This document shows positions 9,076-18,148 of a stretch of 64,000 nt of DNA, one piece after another (the stretch's first letter is position 1; every line of letters starts with the position of its first letter). Made by a program: the position numbers and the translations under genes. The stretch covers positions 248,001 to 312,000 of the forward strand of contig DATGLS010000048.1 in assembly GCA_035293985.1 (NCBI GenBank), given 5' to 3'. The notes under the pieces were generated by a model. That model worked only from the letters and a program-made list of their open reading frames with translations, was not told where the DNA came from and ran no database searches. The stretch comes from JAVDCA01 sp035293985 (GTDB lineage Bacteria > Pseudomonadota > Alphaproteobacteria > Rhizobiales > Xanthobacteraceae).

Positions 9076-10038
9076 TCACTGCTGTTTCGGAATCTTGGCG
9101 CTTTCGACGAGCGCCTCATTTGCGGCGACGTCGCGCCGGAAGAATTCCCGCATCTCGGTGCGGCTCATCGGCATGGGCTCGAAGCCGAGCGCCGCGGCGC
9201 GGTCATGCACCGTCGGCGCCGAAAGCGCTGTGCCGACCTCGGCATGGAGCTTGTCGAGAATTGCGGCTGGCGTCCTGGCTGGGGCAAAAAGCGGAATGTA
9301 GAAGGGATAGATCGCGTCATCCTTCAGTCCGGCTTCGAGCAGCGTCGGCACGTCCGGCAACGCGAACGACCGCTTGCTGGCGCTGACCGCGAGCGCGGCG
9401 AGCTTGCCGTCGCGGATCAGGCTGATCACCGTTCCGACCGGCGCCACACTGAAGTCGATTCGGCCGGCGACGACCTCGACGATGTAGTCACCGCGGAAGG
9501 GCACGTGCTGGGCGACGAAGCCGGCGCTCAGCATGATCTTGGTCGCCCCCAGATGGGCGGCCGAGCCCACGCCCGGCGTCGAAAAGTTCAGGGCGCCCGG
9601 TTTGGCCTTGGCCTGGGCAACGAGATCCGCCATGCTCTTGAACCGGCCGGCCGGCGCGACGATGACGAGCGGTTGCTGGCCGAGAGCAGCGACTGGCGTG
9701 ATATCGGCAAGCGTGTCGTAAGGCAGCTTGGCGTAAATCGCGGCGGCCGACGCGGCCGCGCCATAGACGAGGAGCGTGTATCCGTCCGGCGCGGCCTTGG
9801 CGACGTAGCTCGTGCCCAGCGTGCCGCCGGCGCCCGGCCGATTCTCGATGATGAAGCTCTGTCGGACCTGCTGCCCGACCTGCTGCATGACCAGGCGCGC
9901 GATGCTGTCGACCGATGTCCCGGCCGCGAGCGGAACGACCACGGTCACGTTGCGGGCCGGCCAATCCTGCGCGCGTGCCGAATGAAAGGAGCCAAGGACG
10001 AGAGCAAGGCTGCCGACGATCAATCCCCACGATCTCAT
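9076..10038 (-). CDS. Tripartite tricarboxylate transporter (Bug family) substrate-binding protein
   Basis: A 320-residue periplasmic binding protein. A 23-residue signal peptide ends SARA-QDW; the mature start QDWPARNVTVVVPLAAGTSVDSIARL is the Bug signature, followed by ENRPGAGGTLGTSYVAKAAPDGYTLLV, which forms the ligand loop. The Bug family binds carboxylates and related small molecules for TctAB permeases, but no TctA or TctB gene is nearby, as is usual for the large orphan Bug sets in Bradyrhizobium and Burkholderiales. It is convergent with the FAD/Fe-S gene and a second Bug gene is at 21126. No promoter was recognised. Confidence 0.92.
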   Translation of the reverse strand: MRSWGLIVGSLALVLGSFHSARAQDWPARNVTVVVPLAAGTSVDSIARLVMQQVGQQVRQSFIIENRPGAGGTLGTSYVAKAAPDGYTLLVYGAAASAAAIYAKLPYDTLADITPVAALGQQPLVIVAPAGRFKSMADLVAQAKAKPGALNFSTPGVGSAAHLGATKIMLSAGFVAQHVPFRGDYIVEVVAGRIDFSVAPVGTVISLIRDGKLAALAVSASKRSFALPDVPTLLEAGLKDDAIYPFYIPLFAPARTPAAILDKLHAEVGTALSAPTVHDRAAALGFEPMPMSRTEMREFFRRDVAANEALVESAKIPKQQ

Positions 10039-10180
10039 CGAGACCTCCGGTCCTGCGGGCGGATGCGGGCGCTTCGCTCGGACCCGCCAATACGCCTGAA
10101 ACGCTACAGGACGCTTTCGACAGCGTCCATCGGGTGTCGGTGCGACTCGTCGATAAGATCATCTGCCGACAGGGGCTGCC

Positions 10181-11455
10181 TCAGTCGTACTTCTCAGGCT
10201 TCGTCTCGTTCAGGAACACCCACAGCAGGGCGACCGCGCCAGCCGCGAAGACCGCAATGGCGACATAGCTGGCGGTCGCACCGAACAGCTTGGCGATGTA
10301 GCCGGTCGCAAGCGTGCTCACCGCCGCCGCAAGGCCGCTGAGCGCGCCGACGGCGCCCTGGGCCAGGTTGAACCGGCCGGTCCCGGCGGTGAGATCGGCG
10401 ACGACGATGATGGTCAATACGCCGATGACGGCGCCGCTGACGCCATTGAGCACCTGCACGAGAAAAAGCACCGGCATGGCGGCGGTCAGCGCGAGCAGGA
10501 TGGCGCGGACCGGCTCGACGCCGAATCCGACCAGCAGCAAGGGGCGCCGCCCCTTGCGCTCGGAATGAAAACCGACCCATGGCGCGAACACGGCGACAAT
10601 GATCTGCGGCAGCGCGATGAGCGCCGACGTCCACAGAATCGCGTGCGTCACGTTCGCGGTGCCGAGCGCCTCGGTGATGAGCGGCAGGAGCGAAGCGTCG
10701 GCGAGCTGGAAAAGCACCAGCACGCCCGCGAACAGCATGAGCCGACGGTTCTTGGCGAGATCGAGCACGCGGCCGATCTTGACGGCGTCCTTGTCGGTCG
10801 TGGCATTGCGAGCGCGGGCATAGTCGATCTCCTCGCCGCGGATGAACCATAACGCGATCAGCGCCGGAATGCATAAGGCCGCCGCGACGATGAAGATGCC
10901 GCCGCCCGGGACGTACTCCCCAGCCAGCCCCATGGCGGCCGCGGTGAGCACGTGGCCGGCGGCGGCAAAGCGATAGTTGCGGCCGGTGCGCACCGACATG
11001 GCGCGGCGGCCGACCAGGCCGAGGCTGATGGCGCCGATCGCCGGGGTGACGATGCCGGCGGTCACGCCCTGCAGCAGCAGTGCGGCGAGGACCGCGACAA
11101 AATTCGTCGTGACGGCGAGCATCAGCGCCGCCGCGCCGATCGCCAGGATGCCGACCGCGGTCAGCGCGCGCTTCCAGCGCACCGCGTCGGCGAGCGCGCC
11201 GCCCGGGACCTGGCTGACGACGCCCGCGATCGCGCCGACCGACAGCGCGATGCCGACCCGGTCCTGCGACCAGCCATGCGCCGCGAGATAGAACGCAACG
11301 AACGTGCCGAAGCCGGTCTGCACGTCGGCGAGGAAGAAATTCATCCAGTCGAGGCCGCGCCGGCTCTGCGCCGAGGCCGGCGTGTGCAAGGCGCGGCGGG
11401 CCGCACGGTAGCGCTTGACCGCGCCGCGCAGGCGGGTGTGGCGAAGGCTCCTCAT
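10181..11455 (-). CDS. MFS transporter
   Basis: A 424-residue inner-membrane carrier with about 12 hydrophobic segments. The N-half contains DVQTGFGTFVAFYLAAHGWSQD and the loop PGGALADAVRWKRAL, the MFS motif A position. The second half repeats the pattern (GFHSERKGRRPLLL). It resembles the set of MFS proteins without assigned substrate found in rhizobia and Burkholderiales. The ATG at 11455 gives a normal basic cytoplasmic N-terminus of ~35 residues; the open frame extends further upstream but that part is not protein-like. It is divergent from the dehydrogenase operon, with a weak EcfG-like site in the shared gap. Confidence 0.85.
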   Translation of the reverse strand: MRSLRHTRLRGAVKRYRAARRALHTPASAQSRRGLDWMNFFLADVQTGFGTFVAFYLAAHGWSQDRVGIALSVGAIAGVVSQVPGGALADAVRWKRALTAVGILAIGAAALMLAVTTNFVAVLAALLLQGVTAGIVTPAIGAISLGLVGRRAMSVRTGRNYRFAAAGHVLTAAAMGLAGEYVPGGGIFIVAAALCIPALIALWFIRGEEIDYARARNATTDKDAVKIGRVLDLAKNRRLMLFAGVLVLFQLADASLLPLITEALGTANVTHAILWTSALIALPQIIVAVFAPWVGFHSERKGRRPLLLVGFGVEPVRAILLALTAAMPVLFLVQVLNGVSGAVIGVLTIIVVADLTAGTGRFNLAQGAVGALSGLAAAVSTLATGYIAKLFGATASYVAIAVFAAGAVALLWVFLNETKPEKYD

Positions 11456-11471
11456 TTGCGTCACGACGGCC

Positions 11472-11496
11472 AACACACCCGCGCATGTCCGGTTCC
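11472..11496 (-). promoter_or_regulatory. Weak EcfG-like site upstream of the MFS gene
   Basis: On the minus strand GGAAC, 16 bases, TGTT, one mismatch in the -10. It ends only 17 bases before the MFS ATG, so the leader would be very short. It is divergent from the exact site at 11571. Confidence 0.25.
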
Positions 11497-11570
11497 CGAC
11501 CGCGATTCCCGGTCCGCTCCACTGAAAGACGGGTGCGACATCGACGGATCGTCGCGGAGGACGCCGGCCC

Positions 11571-11596
11571 GGAACTCGGCGGTTGCCGCCAGCGTT
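11571..11596 (+). promoter_or_regulatory. EcfG-type promoter for the exported GMC dehydrogenase operon
   Basis: GGAAC, 17 bases, CGTT, an exact EcfG match. It ends 25 bases before the ATG at 11622. Its position argues against the in-frame TTG at 11583 as start, because that codon would lie between the -35 and -10 elements. Confidence 0.65.
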
Positions 11597-11621
11597 GGTC
11601 ACACGCTTTCCGCAGCACGCA

Positions 11622-12359
11622 ATGGGACTTGCCGTGTATTGCCCGAGCCGCCGCGAGCTTTTGACCACCACGGCCATTGCGTTGCTGATCGCACCGCACG
11701 CTGCGCGCGCCGCCATCGTGAAAGGCGGGATGCCGTGGATACCCACCGCAGTTGACCCGCCCAAGATCGTGCGGCCCGGCCCATGGTTGTTTTTCACGGC
11801 CGACGAAGCGGCCGCGGTCGAGGCGCTGGTGGACCGGTTGATCCCCGCCGATGATCTCACCGCGGGCGGCCGCGACCTCGGCCTCGCGGTCTTCATCGAC
11901 CGTCAGCTCGCGGGACCGCAAGGGCGCTACGAGGGCCGCTACATGAGCGGCCCATTCGCGGACGGCACCAAGCAGCAGGGCGACCAATCCCCCGAGACGC
12001 CGGCGCAAAAATATCGCAAGGCGCTTGCGGCGATCGATCACTACTGCCGCGGCAAATACGACAAGCCGTTCGCGCAGCTCGCCGACGCCGACAAGGACAC
12101 GGTGATCGGCGGGCTCGAGCATGGCTCGGTCAAGCTGGACGGCACCGATGGCGAAAAGTTCTTCAAGATCCTGCTCACCGATACGCAGAACGGCTTCTTC
12201 GCCGACCCGGTCTATGGCGGCAATCGCGACATGGCGTCGTGGCGCATGATCGGCTTCCCGGGCGCGCGCTACGACTATCGCGAATGGGTCGAGCGGCACA
12301 ACGAGCGCTTCACGCTTCCGCCAGTCGGCATCAGCAGCCACCCGAGCTGGACGCAGTGA
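11622..12359 (+). CDS. Gluconate 2-dehydrogenase subunit 3 family protein (Tat-type small subunit)
   Basis: A 245-residue small subunit of a membrane-bound flavoprotein dehydrogenase complex (gluconate, sorbitol or fructose dehydrogenase type). The N-terminus has a twin-arginine signal, SRRELL at residues 9-14, followed by a hydrophobic stretch and APHAARA. The body contains FFTADEAAAVEALVDRLIPAD, DRQLAGPQGRYEGRYM and KTLLTD-like FFKILLTDTQNGFFADPVYGGNRDMASWRMIGFPG, the conserved core of the family. In this family the small subunit carries the Tat signal for the signal-less flavoprotein partner. The stop overlaps the next start (TGATG), showing tight translational coupling. Confidence 0.9.
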   Translation: MGLAVYCPSRRELLTTTAIALLIAPHAARAAIVKGGMPWIPTAVDPPKIVRPGPWLFFTADEAAAVEALVDRLIPADDLTAGGRDLGLAVFIDRQLAGPQGRYEGRYMSGPFADGTKQQGDQSPETPAQKYRKALAAIDHYCRGKYDKPFAQLADADKDTVIGGLEHGSVKLDGTDGEKFFKILLTDTQNGFFADPVYGGNRDMASWRMIGFPGARYDYREWVERHNERFTLPPVGISSHPSWTQ

Positions 12360-14137
12360 TGGCCACCAAGCTTCCGCACAAGAACGTGGTGATCATCGGT
12401 CTCGGGTGGACCGGCTCGATCCTCGGCTACGAGCTTGCCGACGCCGGCCTCGACGTGGTCGCGATCGAGCGCGGCCCCTGGCGCGATCCGGCCATCTCGT
12501 TTCCGATCTCGTTCGCACAGGACGAGCTGCGCTACCGCATCCAGCACGAGCTGTTCCTGCGGCCCGCGCAGATGTCGGTGACGTTCCGCAACAAGGCGAG
12601 CGAGACCGCGTTGCCGGTGCGCCACTGGGGCGCCTTCATGCTCGGCAACGGCGTCGGGGGCGCCGGCGTGCACTGGAACGCGGAGACGTGGCGCTTCCTG
12701 CCGTCGGACTTCGTCCTGCGCACACATCTCACCCAGCGCTATGGCGAGAAATTCCTGCCCGACGACATGACCATCCAGGATTGGGGCGTGACCTTCGACG
12801 AGCTCGAGCCCCACTACGACAAGTTCGAATATCTCTGCGGCACGTCGGGCACCGCCGGCAACCTGAAGGGCGAGATCCAGGACGGCGGCAATCCGTTCGA
12901 AGGGCCGCGCTCCCGCCCCTACCCGACGCCGGCGCAGAAGCAGCCGTTCAGCCATGCGTTGTTCGCCAAGGCGGCGCGCGAGATGGGTTACAAGCCGTTT
13001 CCGCAGCCCTCGGGCAATCTGTCGCAGCCCTACACCAACCCGCTCGGCGTCAAGCTCGGGCAATGCACATATTGCGGCTTTTGCGAATGGTTCGGCTGCG
13101 CCAACTATTCGAAGGCGAGCCCGCAGACCACGATCCTGCCGGCGCTGCTGCGCAAGCCGACCTTCGAGGCGCGCACCGAGTGCGAGGTGACGCGGATCAA
13201 TCTCGACAACACGAAGAAGCACGCGACCGGCGTCACCTATGTGGACACTTCGGGAAACGAGTGGGAGCAGCCGGCCGACATGGTGCTGCTGTGCGCGTTC
13301 CAGCTCTTCAACGTCCAGCTCCTGCTCCTGTCGGGGGTCGGCACGCCTTACGACCCGCAAAGCGGCAACGGCCAGATCGGGCGCAACTTCACCCATCAGA
13401 CTGTGTCGGGCGCGATCGGCTTCTTCGACAAGGACAAGTACATCTTCAATCCGTTCATATCGTCGGGCGCGATCGGCATGTGCATCGACGAGTTCAACGG
13501 CGACAATTTCGATCACGGCCCGCTCGGCTTCGTCGGCGGCGGCTATTTGGGCCAGGTGCAGACGAACGGCCGGCCGATCGAGACCACACCGGTGCCGCCC
13601 GGCACGCCGAACTGGGGCTCGGCGTGGAAGCGCGCGATCCGCGACAACTATCAGAGCAACATCTACTCGGGTGCAGGCGTGCACGCCTCGATGTACAGCT
13701 ACAAGAACAACCATCTCGATCTCGACCCGACCTACAAGGACCGGTTCGGCCGCCCGCTCGTGCGCATGACGATGGATTTCCACGACAACGAATTGAAGAT
13801 GAGCGCCTACCTGACCGACAAGTTCGGCGAGATCATCCAGCACATGGGCGCGAAGCAGGTCGTCAAGCACGTGCGCAAGGGTCCCTATGACGTGACCCAG
13901 TACCAGACCTCGCATCTGTGCGGCGGCGCGATCATGGGCGCCGATCCGAAGTCGAGCGCGGTCAACCGCTATCTGCAGAGCTGGGACGTGCCCAACCTGT
14001 TCGTGGTCGGCGCCTCCGCGTTCCCGCAGAACGCCGGCTACAATCCGACCGGCACGGTCGGCGCGCTCGCCTACTGGGCGGCCGACGCTATCCGCTCGCA
14101 GTATCTCAAGAACCCGGGACCGCTGGTGCATGCCTAG
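12359..14137 (+). CDS. GMC family oxidoreductase, large subunit of exported dehydrogenase
   Basis: A 592-residue FAD flavoprotein. The dinucleotide motif GLGWTG lies at residues 14-19 with the acidic end VVAIERG. A cysteine-rich segment, GQCTYCGFCEWFGC, lies near residues 235-247; Cys clusters near this place bind an Fe-S centre in related FAD-dependent glucose and fructose dehydrogenases, so this is likely but not proven here. The C-terminal catalytic region has SHLCGGAIMG near 518 and NAGYNPTGTVGALAYWAAD near 557. It has no signal peptide of its own, so it should be carried out by the Tat-bearing small subunit encoded just upstream. The ATG at 12359 overlaps the preceding stop. The oxidised sugar, polyol or sugar acid is unknown. 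Confidence 0.9.
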   Translation: MATKLPHKNVVIIGLGWTGSILGYELADAGLDVVAIERGPWRDPAISFPISFAQDELRYRIQHELFLRPAQMSVTFRNKASETALPVRHWGAFMLGNGVGGAGVHWNAETWRFLPSDFVLRTHLTQRYGEKFLPDDMTIQDWGVTFDELEPHYDKFEYLCGTSGTAGNLKGEIQDGGNPFEGPRSRPYPTPAQKQPFSHALFAKAAREMGYKPFPQPSGNLSQPYTNPLGVKLGQCTYCGFCEWFGCANYSKASPQTTILPALLRKPTFEARTECEVTRINLDNTKKHATGVTYVDTSGNEWEQPADMVLLCAFQLFNVQLLLLSGVGTPYDPQSGNGQIGRNFTHQTVSGAIGFFDKDKYIFNPFISSGAIGMCIDEFNGDNFDHGPLGFVGGGYLGQVQTNGRPIETTPVPPGTPNWGSAWKRAIRDNYQSNIYSGAGVHASMYSYKNNHLDLDPTYKDRFGRPLVRMTMDFHDNELKMSAYLTDKFGEIIQHMGAKQVVKHVRKGPYDVTQYQTSHLCGGAIMGADPKSSAVNRYLQSWDVPNLFVVGASAFPQNAGYNPTGTVGALAYWAADAIRSQYLKNPGPLVHA

Positions 14138-15377
14138 CCGGCGCACGATCGCCGCAATCGCGCTCGCCGCGGCTGCCGCGGCGGCGGGTGCAGCGCTGGC
14201 GCAAGGCATCGACCTGCAGGATTACAAGTTCATCGAGCGCGGGCGCTATCTCGCGATCGCCGGCGATTGCGCCGGCTGTCACACGCTCCCCGGCAGCGGT
14301 CATGATTTCGCCGGCGGACGCTCGATCGAGACGCCGTTCGGCAATCTCCTCGCGCCCAACATCACGCCGGATGCCGCCACCGGCATCGGCGCCTGGAGCA
14401 ACGACGAGTTCGTCAATGCGCTGACCAAGGGCACCGGCCGCAACGGCACCCATCTCTATCCGGCGATGCCCTACGTCTATTACACCAAGATCTCGCGCGA
14501 CGACGCGCTCGCGATCCGTGCCTATCTGGCCACCGTGCCGGCGGTGCACAATCCGGTGAAGTCCAACCAGCTGCCCTTCCCCTTCAATATCCGCACCGGC
14601 CTGATCGGATGGGACGAGCTCTACTTCACGCCCGGCCCATTCAAGCCGGTCGCCGGCAAGAGCGCGGAATGGAATCGCGGCGCCTATCTGGCCGAAGGGC
14701 TCGCCCATTGCGGCCTCTGCCACACGCCGAAGACCGACCTCGGCGGCGACAAGACGAAGCAGAAGCTCACCGGCTACGCGTTGCAGGGCTGGTACGCCCC
14801 CAACATCACCAACGACTCGCAGCTCGGCCTCGGCAGCTGGTCGGTGGACGACATCGCCGAATATCTCAAGACCGGCCACAACCGCACGAGCTCGGCCGGC
14901 GGATTGATGGGCGAGATGATCACGGACTCGGCCTCGCAGATGACCGACGCCGACCTGCACGCGATCGCGGTCTATCTCAAGGACTTGCCCGGCGAGGAGC
15001 ATAGCGCGCCGGCAAAACCCGACGCGGCGGCGATGAACATGGGCGGCAAGATCTATACGGATGAATGCTCCGGCTGCCACGGTCCGAAGGGCCAGGGCAC
15101 GCCCGGCCTCTTCCCGACGCTCGCCGGCGCCCCGATCGTGCGGCAACCCGACGCGACCTCGCTGATGCACGTCGTGCTACGCGGTGTGCGCAGCATCGGC
15201 ACCAACAAGGCGCCGACCGCGCCCGCGATGCCCTCGTTTGGGTGGATCCTCAACGACGACCAGGTCGCGGCCGTGCTTACCTATGTGCGCAACAGCTGGG
15301 GGAACGCAGCGGCGCCGGTGAGCGCGAGCACGGTGAGCAAGACGCGGCACGAGCTCGCGCAGCGCAGGGGGGATTGA
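14130..15377 (+). CDS. Triheme cytochrome c subunit of the GMC dehydrogenase
   Basis: A 415-residue exported cytochrome. A Sec signal (AIALAAAAAAAGAALAQG) is followed by three heme c motifs: CAGCH near residue 47, CGLCH near 194 and CSGCH near 312. The spacing of three mono-heme domains and the length match the membrane-bound cytochrome subunit of gluconate 2-dehydrogenase-type complexes, which passes electrons from the flavoprotein to ubiquinone. The start overlaps the large-subunit stop by 8 bases. Together with the two preceding genes it forms a complete small-large-cytochrome operon. The C-terminus ends in a short basic tail rather than a clear membrane anchor. Confidence 0.92.
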   Translation: MPSRRTIAAIALAAAAAAAGAALAQGIDLQDYKFIERGRYLAIAGDCAGCHTLPGSGHDFAGGRSIETPFGNLLAPNITPDAATGIGAWSNDEFVNALTKGTGRNGTHLYPAMPYVYYTKISRDDALAIRAYLATVPAVHNPVKSNQLPFPFNIRTGLIGWDELYFTPGPFKPVAGKSAEWNRGAYLAEGLAHCGLCHTPKTDLGGDKTKQKLTGYALQGWYAPNITNDSQLGLGSWSVDDIAEYLKTGHNRTSSAGGLMGEMITDSASQMTDADLHAIAVYLKDLPGEEHSAPAKPDAAAMNMGGKIYTDECSGCHGPKGQGTPGLFPTLAGAPIVRQPDATSLMHVVLRGVRSIGTNKAPTAPAMPSFGWILNDDQVAAVLTYVRNSWGNAAAPVSASTVSKTRHELAQRRGD

Positions 15378-15402
15378 CGTCTCGGGACTTCGTCAAAAGC
15401 GC

Positions 15403-15879
15403 CTACTTTCGCTCCTGGCCCCTGGCGCGCATCATCCGCAACCGCTCCAGGCTCTCGGCCGGCCATACGGCGGTCACGTCATAGAATTCCGGCACGGCGC
15501 GGGCGCCCGGCGGCAGCGCCACCCAGGGGAGCTTGGTCGACGTATATATATGTATGTCGGGCGGGAACGCGTCCGGATCATCCGTGCTGCCGACGCGCAC
15601 GAAGCGGACCGCCTCGCCGGCCTGCGGGTAGTTGCTCCACACGGCGACTTTGCAGGCTGGGCAGCGGGCGATGCGCTGGCCACGGCCGCTCGCCGAGGGC
15701 GTCACCACGATCTCGGGCTCGCCGGCGACGAGCTCGACCCGATCGGCCTCGTAGAGCGCATTGAGCGCGTGCACGGTGCCGGTCTCGCGTTGGCACCAGC
15801 GACAATGGCAGGCATGCACGATCAGCGGGTTCCCGCTCAGACGATACCGGATTTGCCGGCAGGTGCATCCGCCTTCCAT
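15403..15879 (-). CDS. GFA family protein (CENP-V/GFA zinc-binding fold)
   Basis: A 158-residue protein with the zinc cysteines of the GFA fold in order: GGCTCRQIRYR near the N-terminus, HACHCRWCQRETG near residue 30, and ARCPACKVAVW near 87. The family takes its name from an enzyme that speeds glutathione-formaldehyde adduct formation, but most short members have no proven activity. The start at 15879 has AAGGTGA about 6 bases upstream; open frame further upstream lacks family features. It is convergent with the cytochrome gene. Confidence 0.87.
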   Translation of the reverse strand: MEGGCTCRQIRYRLSGNPLIVHACHCRWCQRETGTVHALNALYEADRVELVAGEPEIVVTPSASGRGQRIARCPACKVAVWSNYPQAGEAVRFVRVGSTDDPDAFPPDIHIYTSTKLPWVALPPGARAVPEFYDVTAVWPAESLERLRMMRARGQERK

Positions 15880-16100
15880 GGGTTCACCTTGCTTCGAATG
15901 TGGTCGCCATGAGGTAGCCCACGCGAGCGAGGCGGCCAATGCACGATCGTTTTCATCCGCCTTATAGACTTGGTTAACCGAAATCAGGCCGCGACATCGC
16001 GCGATTGGCCGCACTTGAACGCGGGGCCATAGCCCACTGTCCGGCTTGATGAATCCGAAGTGGCCGCAAGCAATTAACAGACTATGAGGTTTCGCATGTT

Positions 16101-18017
16101 ATGCACCATTTACAATGTGAGGGTTCCAGCGTGCATGCTTCATCGGGTTTGGCGCCAGCGCCGGTGACGGCGCCGGTCGCGGGTGAGCTCATCGGCCGTG
16201 TCACGTCGATCTCCGGCGCGCAGGCGAAAGTCGGCCTCGCTCCCTTGACCGGGCGCACGAGCGACCAGCACGCGACGGTCGGCCGCTTCCTCGGCATCCA
16301 CAGCGGCGTCGCCGTGATCATCGGGCTGATCTCCGCCGTCGAGCAGGATGAAAGCCAGCCCGAGGGCGCGCCCGCGCGCAGCCATGCGCGGATCGAGCTG
16401 ATCGGCGAGATCCGCAAGCATGACGGCGTGCTGCGCTTCCAGCGCGGCATCGAGAGCTATCCGAAGATCGGCGACGGCGCCGTGCTCGTGTCCGAGCAGG
16501 AGCTGCGCATCGTCTACGGCGCCGCCGACGCCGACCGCGCCCATATCGGCGACCTGCAGCAGAGCACCAGTATCGGCGTTCACGTCAACATCGACGACCT
16601 GGTCAGCCGGCATTTCGCCGTGCTCGGGACCACCGGCGTCGGCAAGTCGAGCGGCGTCGCCATCATCCTGCAGAAGGTGCTGAGCGTCCGGCCGAACCTG
16701 CGCATCTTCCTGATCGATCCCCACAACGAGTACAACCGTTGCTTCGGCGACAAGGCGCAGGTGCTCAACCCGCGCAATCTGCGGCTGCCGTTCTGGCTGT
16801 TCAATTTCGAGGAGATCGTCGACGTCATCTTCGGCGGCCGGCCCGGGCTCGAGGAGGAGGTCGAGATCCTCTCCGAGGTCATTCCGCTCGCCAAGGGCAC
16901 CTATCTCCAATATCGCGGCGGCGGCGTCGATCGGGCGCTCGCCAAGAAGCGCGATCCGAACAACGCCGGCTTCACGGCCGATACGCCCGTCCCCTACCGG
17001 ATCGAGGACCTGATCGACATCCTCGACCAGCGCATGGGCAAGCTGGAGAACCGCTCCTCGCGCGCGGTGCATCACAAGCTCCTGTCCCGCATCCAGACGG
17101 TGCGCAATCATCCGCGCTACGCCTTCATGTTCGAGAACGCCAATCTCGGTGGCGACACGATGGCGGACATCCTGGCGCAGCTCTTCCGCCTGCCGCCCGA
17201 CGGCAAGCCGATGACGATCATGCAGCTCGCCGGCTTTCCGGCCGAGGTCATCGATGCGGTGGTGTCGGTGCTGTGCCGGATGGCGTTCGACTTCGGCCTG
17301 TGGAGCGACGGCGTCGCGCCGCTCTTGTTCGTGTGCGAGGAGGCGCATCGCTACGCGCCGGCCGATTCCAAGCTCGGCTTCGGCCCGACCCGGCGCGCGC
17401 TCTCGCGCATCGCCAAGGAAGGGCGCAAGTACGGCGTCTATCTCGGCCTCGTGTCGCAACGCCCCTCCGAGATTGATCCGACCATCATGTCCCAGTGCAG
17501 CTCGCTGTTCGTGATGCGGCTGTCCAACGACCGCGACCACGCCTTCATCCGTTCGGCCGCGTCCGACGCGGCGCAGAACCTGCTATCATTCATTCCGACG
17601 CTCGGCACGCGCGAGGTCTTCGCGTTCGGCCAGGGGATCGCGCTGCCGACCCGCATGCGGTTCGTCGAGCTGCCGCCCGGGATGCGGCCGAACAGCGAGG
17701 CCGGCAGCACCCGCTCGGACGCCGCCACCAACATCCGCCAGGACCTGATCAAATCGGTGATCGAGCGCTGGCGCAGCGCGACGATGAACTACAAAGGCGG
17801 GTCGGAAAGCGACAGCCTCGACTTCCCGTCCGCGCCGCTCGCCGCCCCGCCTCTTGCCCCCCAGACGCCAAGCGCGACCTACCAGCCGCCACCGGCGGCG
17901 GCGCCCGCTCTGCGCCAATCGAGCCTGCTGCGCCGGCCGCTCGATCCATCGGCACCGGTCAGCCCGGCGCCAACGACTGCGCCTGGCCCTACGCCAGGCC
18001 TTTCCCGCTTTCGCTGA
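16101..18017 (+). CDS. HerA-like ATP-binding protein (DUF87)
   Basis: A 638-residue AAA+/FtsK-HerA superfamily ATPase. An N-terminal HAS-barrel-like part (ELIGRVTSISGAQAKVGL) is followed by the Walker A motif GTTGVGKS at residues 176-183, LIDPHNEYN, and Walker B LLFVCEEAHRYAP near 408-420. The sensor region GLVSQRPSEIDPTIMSQC follows. The tail beyond ~570 is Pro/Ala-rich and low in complexity. Relatives act as DNA-translocating hexamers, HerA with NurA in end resection or stand-alone in bacteria; no nuclease gene sits next to it, so its DNA-processing role is unproven. ATG at 16101 has a distant GAGG; a GTG at 16131, with GAGGG 7 bases upstream, is an alternative start ten residues later. Confidence 0.88.
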   Translation: MHHLQCEGSSVHASSGLAPAPVTAPVAGELIGRVTSISGAQAKVGLAPLTGRTSDQHATVGRFLGIHSGVAVIIGLISAVEQDESQPEGAPARSHARIELIGEIRKHDGVLRFQRGIESYPKIGDGAVLVSEQELRIVYGAADADRAHIGDLQQSTSIGVHVNIDDLVSRHFAVLGTTGVGKSSGVAIILQKVLSVRPNLRIFLIDPHNEYNRCFGDKAQVLNPRNLRLPFWLFNFEEIVDVIFGGRPGLEEEVEILSEVIPLAKGTYLQYRGGGVDRALAKKRDPNNAGFTADTPVPYRIEDLIDILDQRMGKLENRSSRAVHHKLLSRIQTVRNHPRYAFMFENANLGGDTMADILAQLFRLPPDGKPMTIMQLAGFPAEVIDAVVSVLCRMAFDFGLWSDGVAPLLFVCEEAHRYAPADSKLGFGPTRRALSRIAKEGRKYGVYLGLVSQRPSEIDPTIMSQCSSLFVMRLSNDRDHAFIRSAASDAAQNLLSFIPTLGTREVFAFGQGIALPTRMRFVELPPGMRPNSEAGSTRSDAATNIRQDLIKSVIERWRSATMNYKGGSESDSLDFPSAPLAAPPLAPQTPSATYQPPPAAAPALRQSSLLRRPLDPSAPVSPAPTTAPGPTPGLSRFR

Positions 18018-18101
18018 CGCGATGAACGCGTCGCCGCGACACGTCGCTTGTCGCAAATAGCCCCGATGAGCGCGGCGACATCCGGCTCTCCTCGCTGCTG
18101 A

Positions 18102-18132
18102 CCCCGGGTATCGCTTCGCTCACCCGAGTTAC
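18102..18132. repeat. Short REP-like palindrome between convergent genes
   Basis: Arms CCCGGGT and ACCCGAG flank ATCGCTTCGCTC and end in GTTAC, a shortened, diverged copy of the type seen at 3371-3477. It lies between the HerA stop and the isomerase stop and could serve as a two-way terminator hairpin. Confidence 0.55.
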
Positions 18133-18148
18133 ACGGCTGCCAAGCCGG

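Noticed and set aside
11583..11621. TTG at 11583 as start of the Tat-type small subunit
   Set aside because: It falls between the -35 and -10 of an exact EcfG promoter, and the ATG at 11622 places SRRELL properly near the N-terminus.
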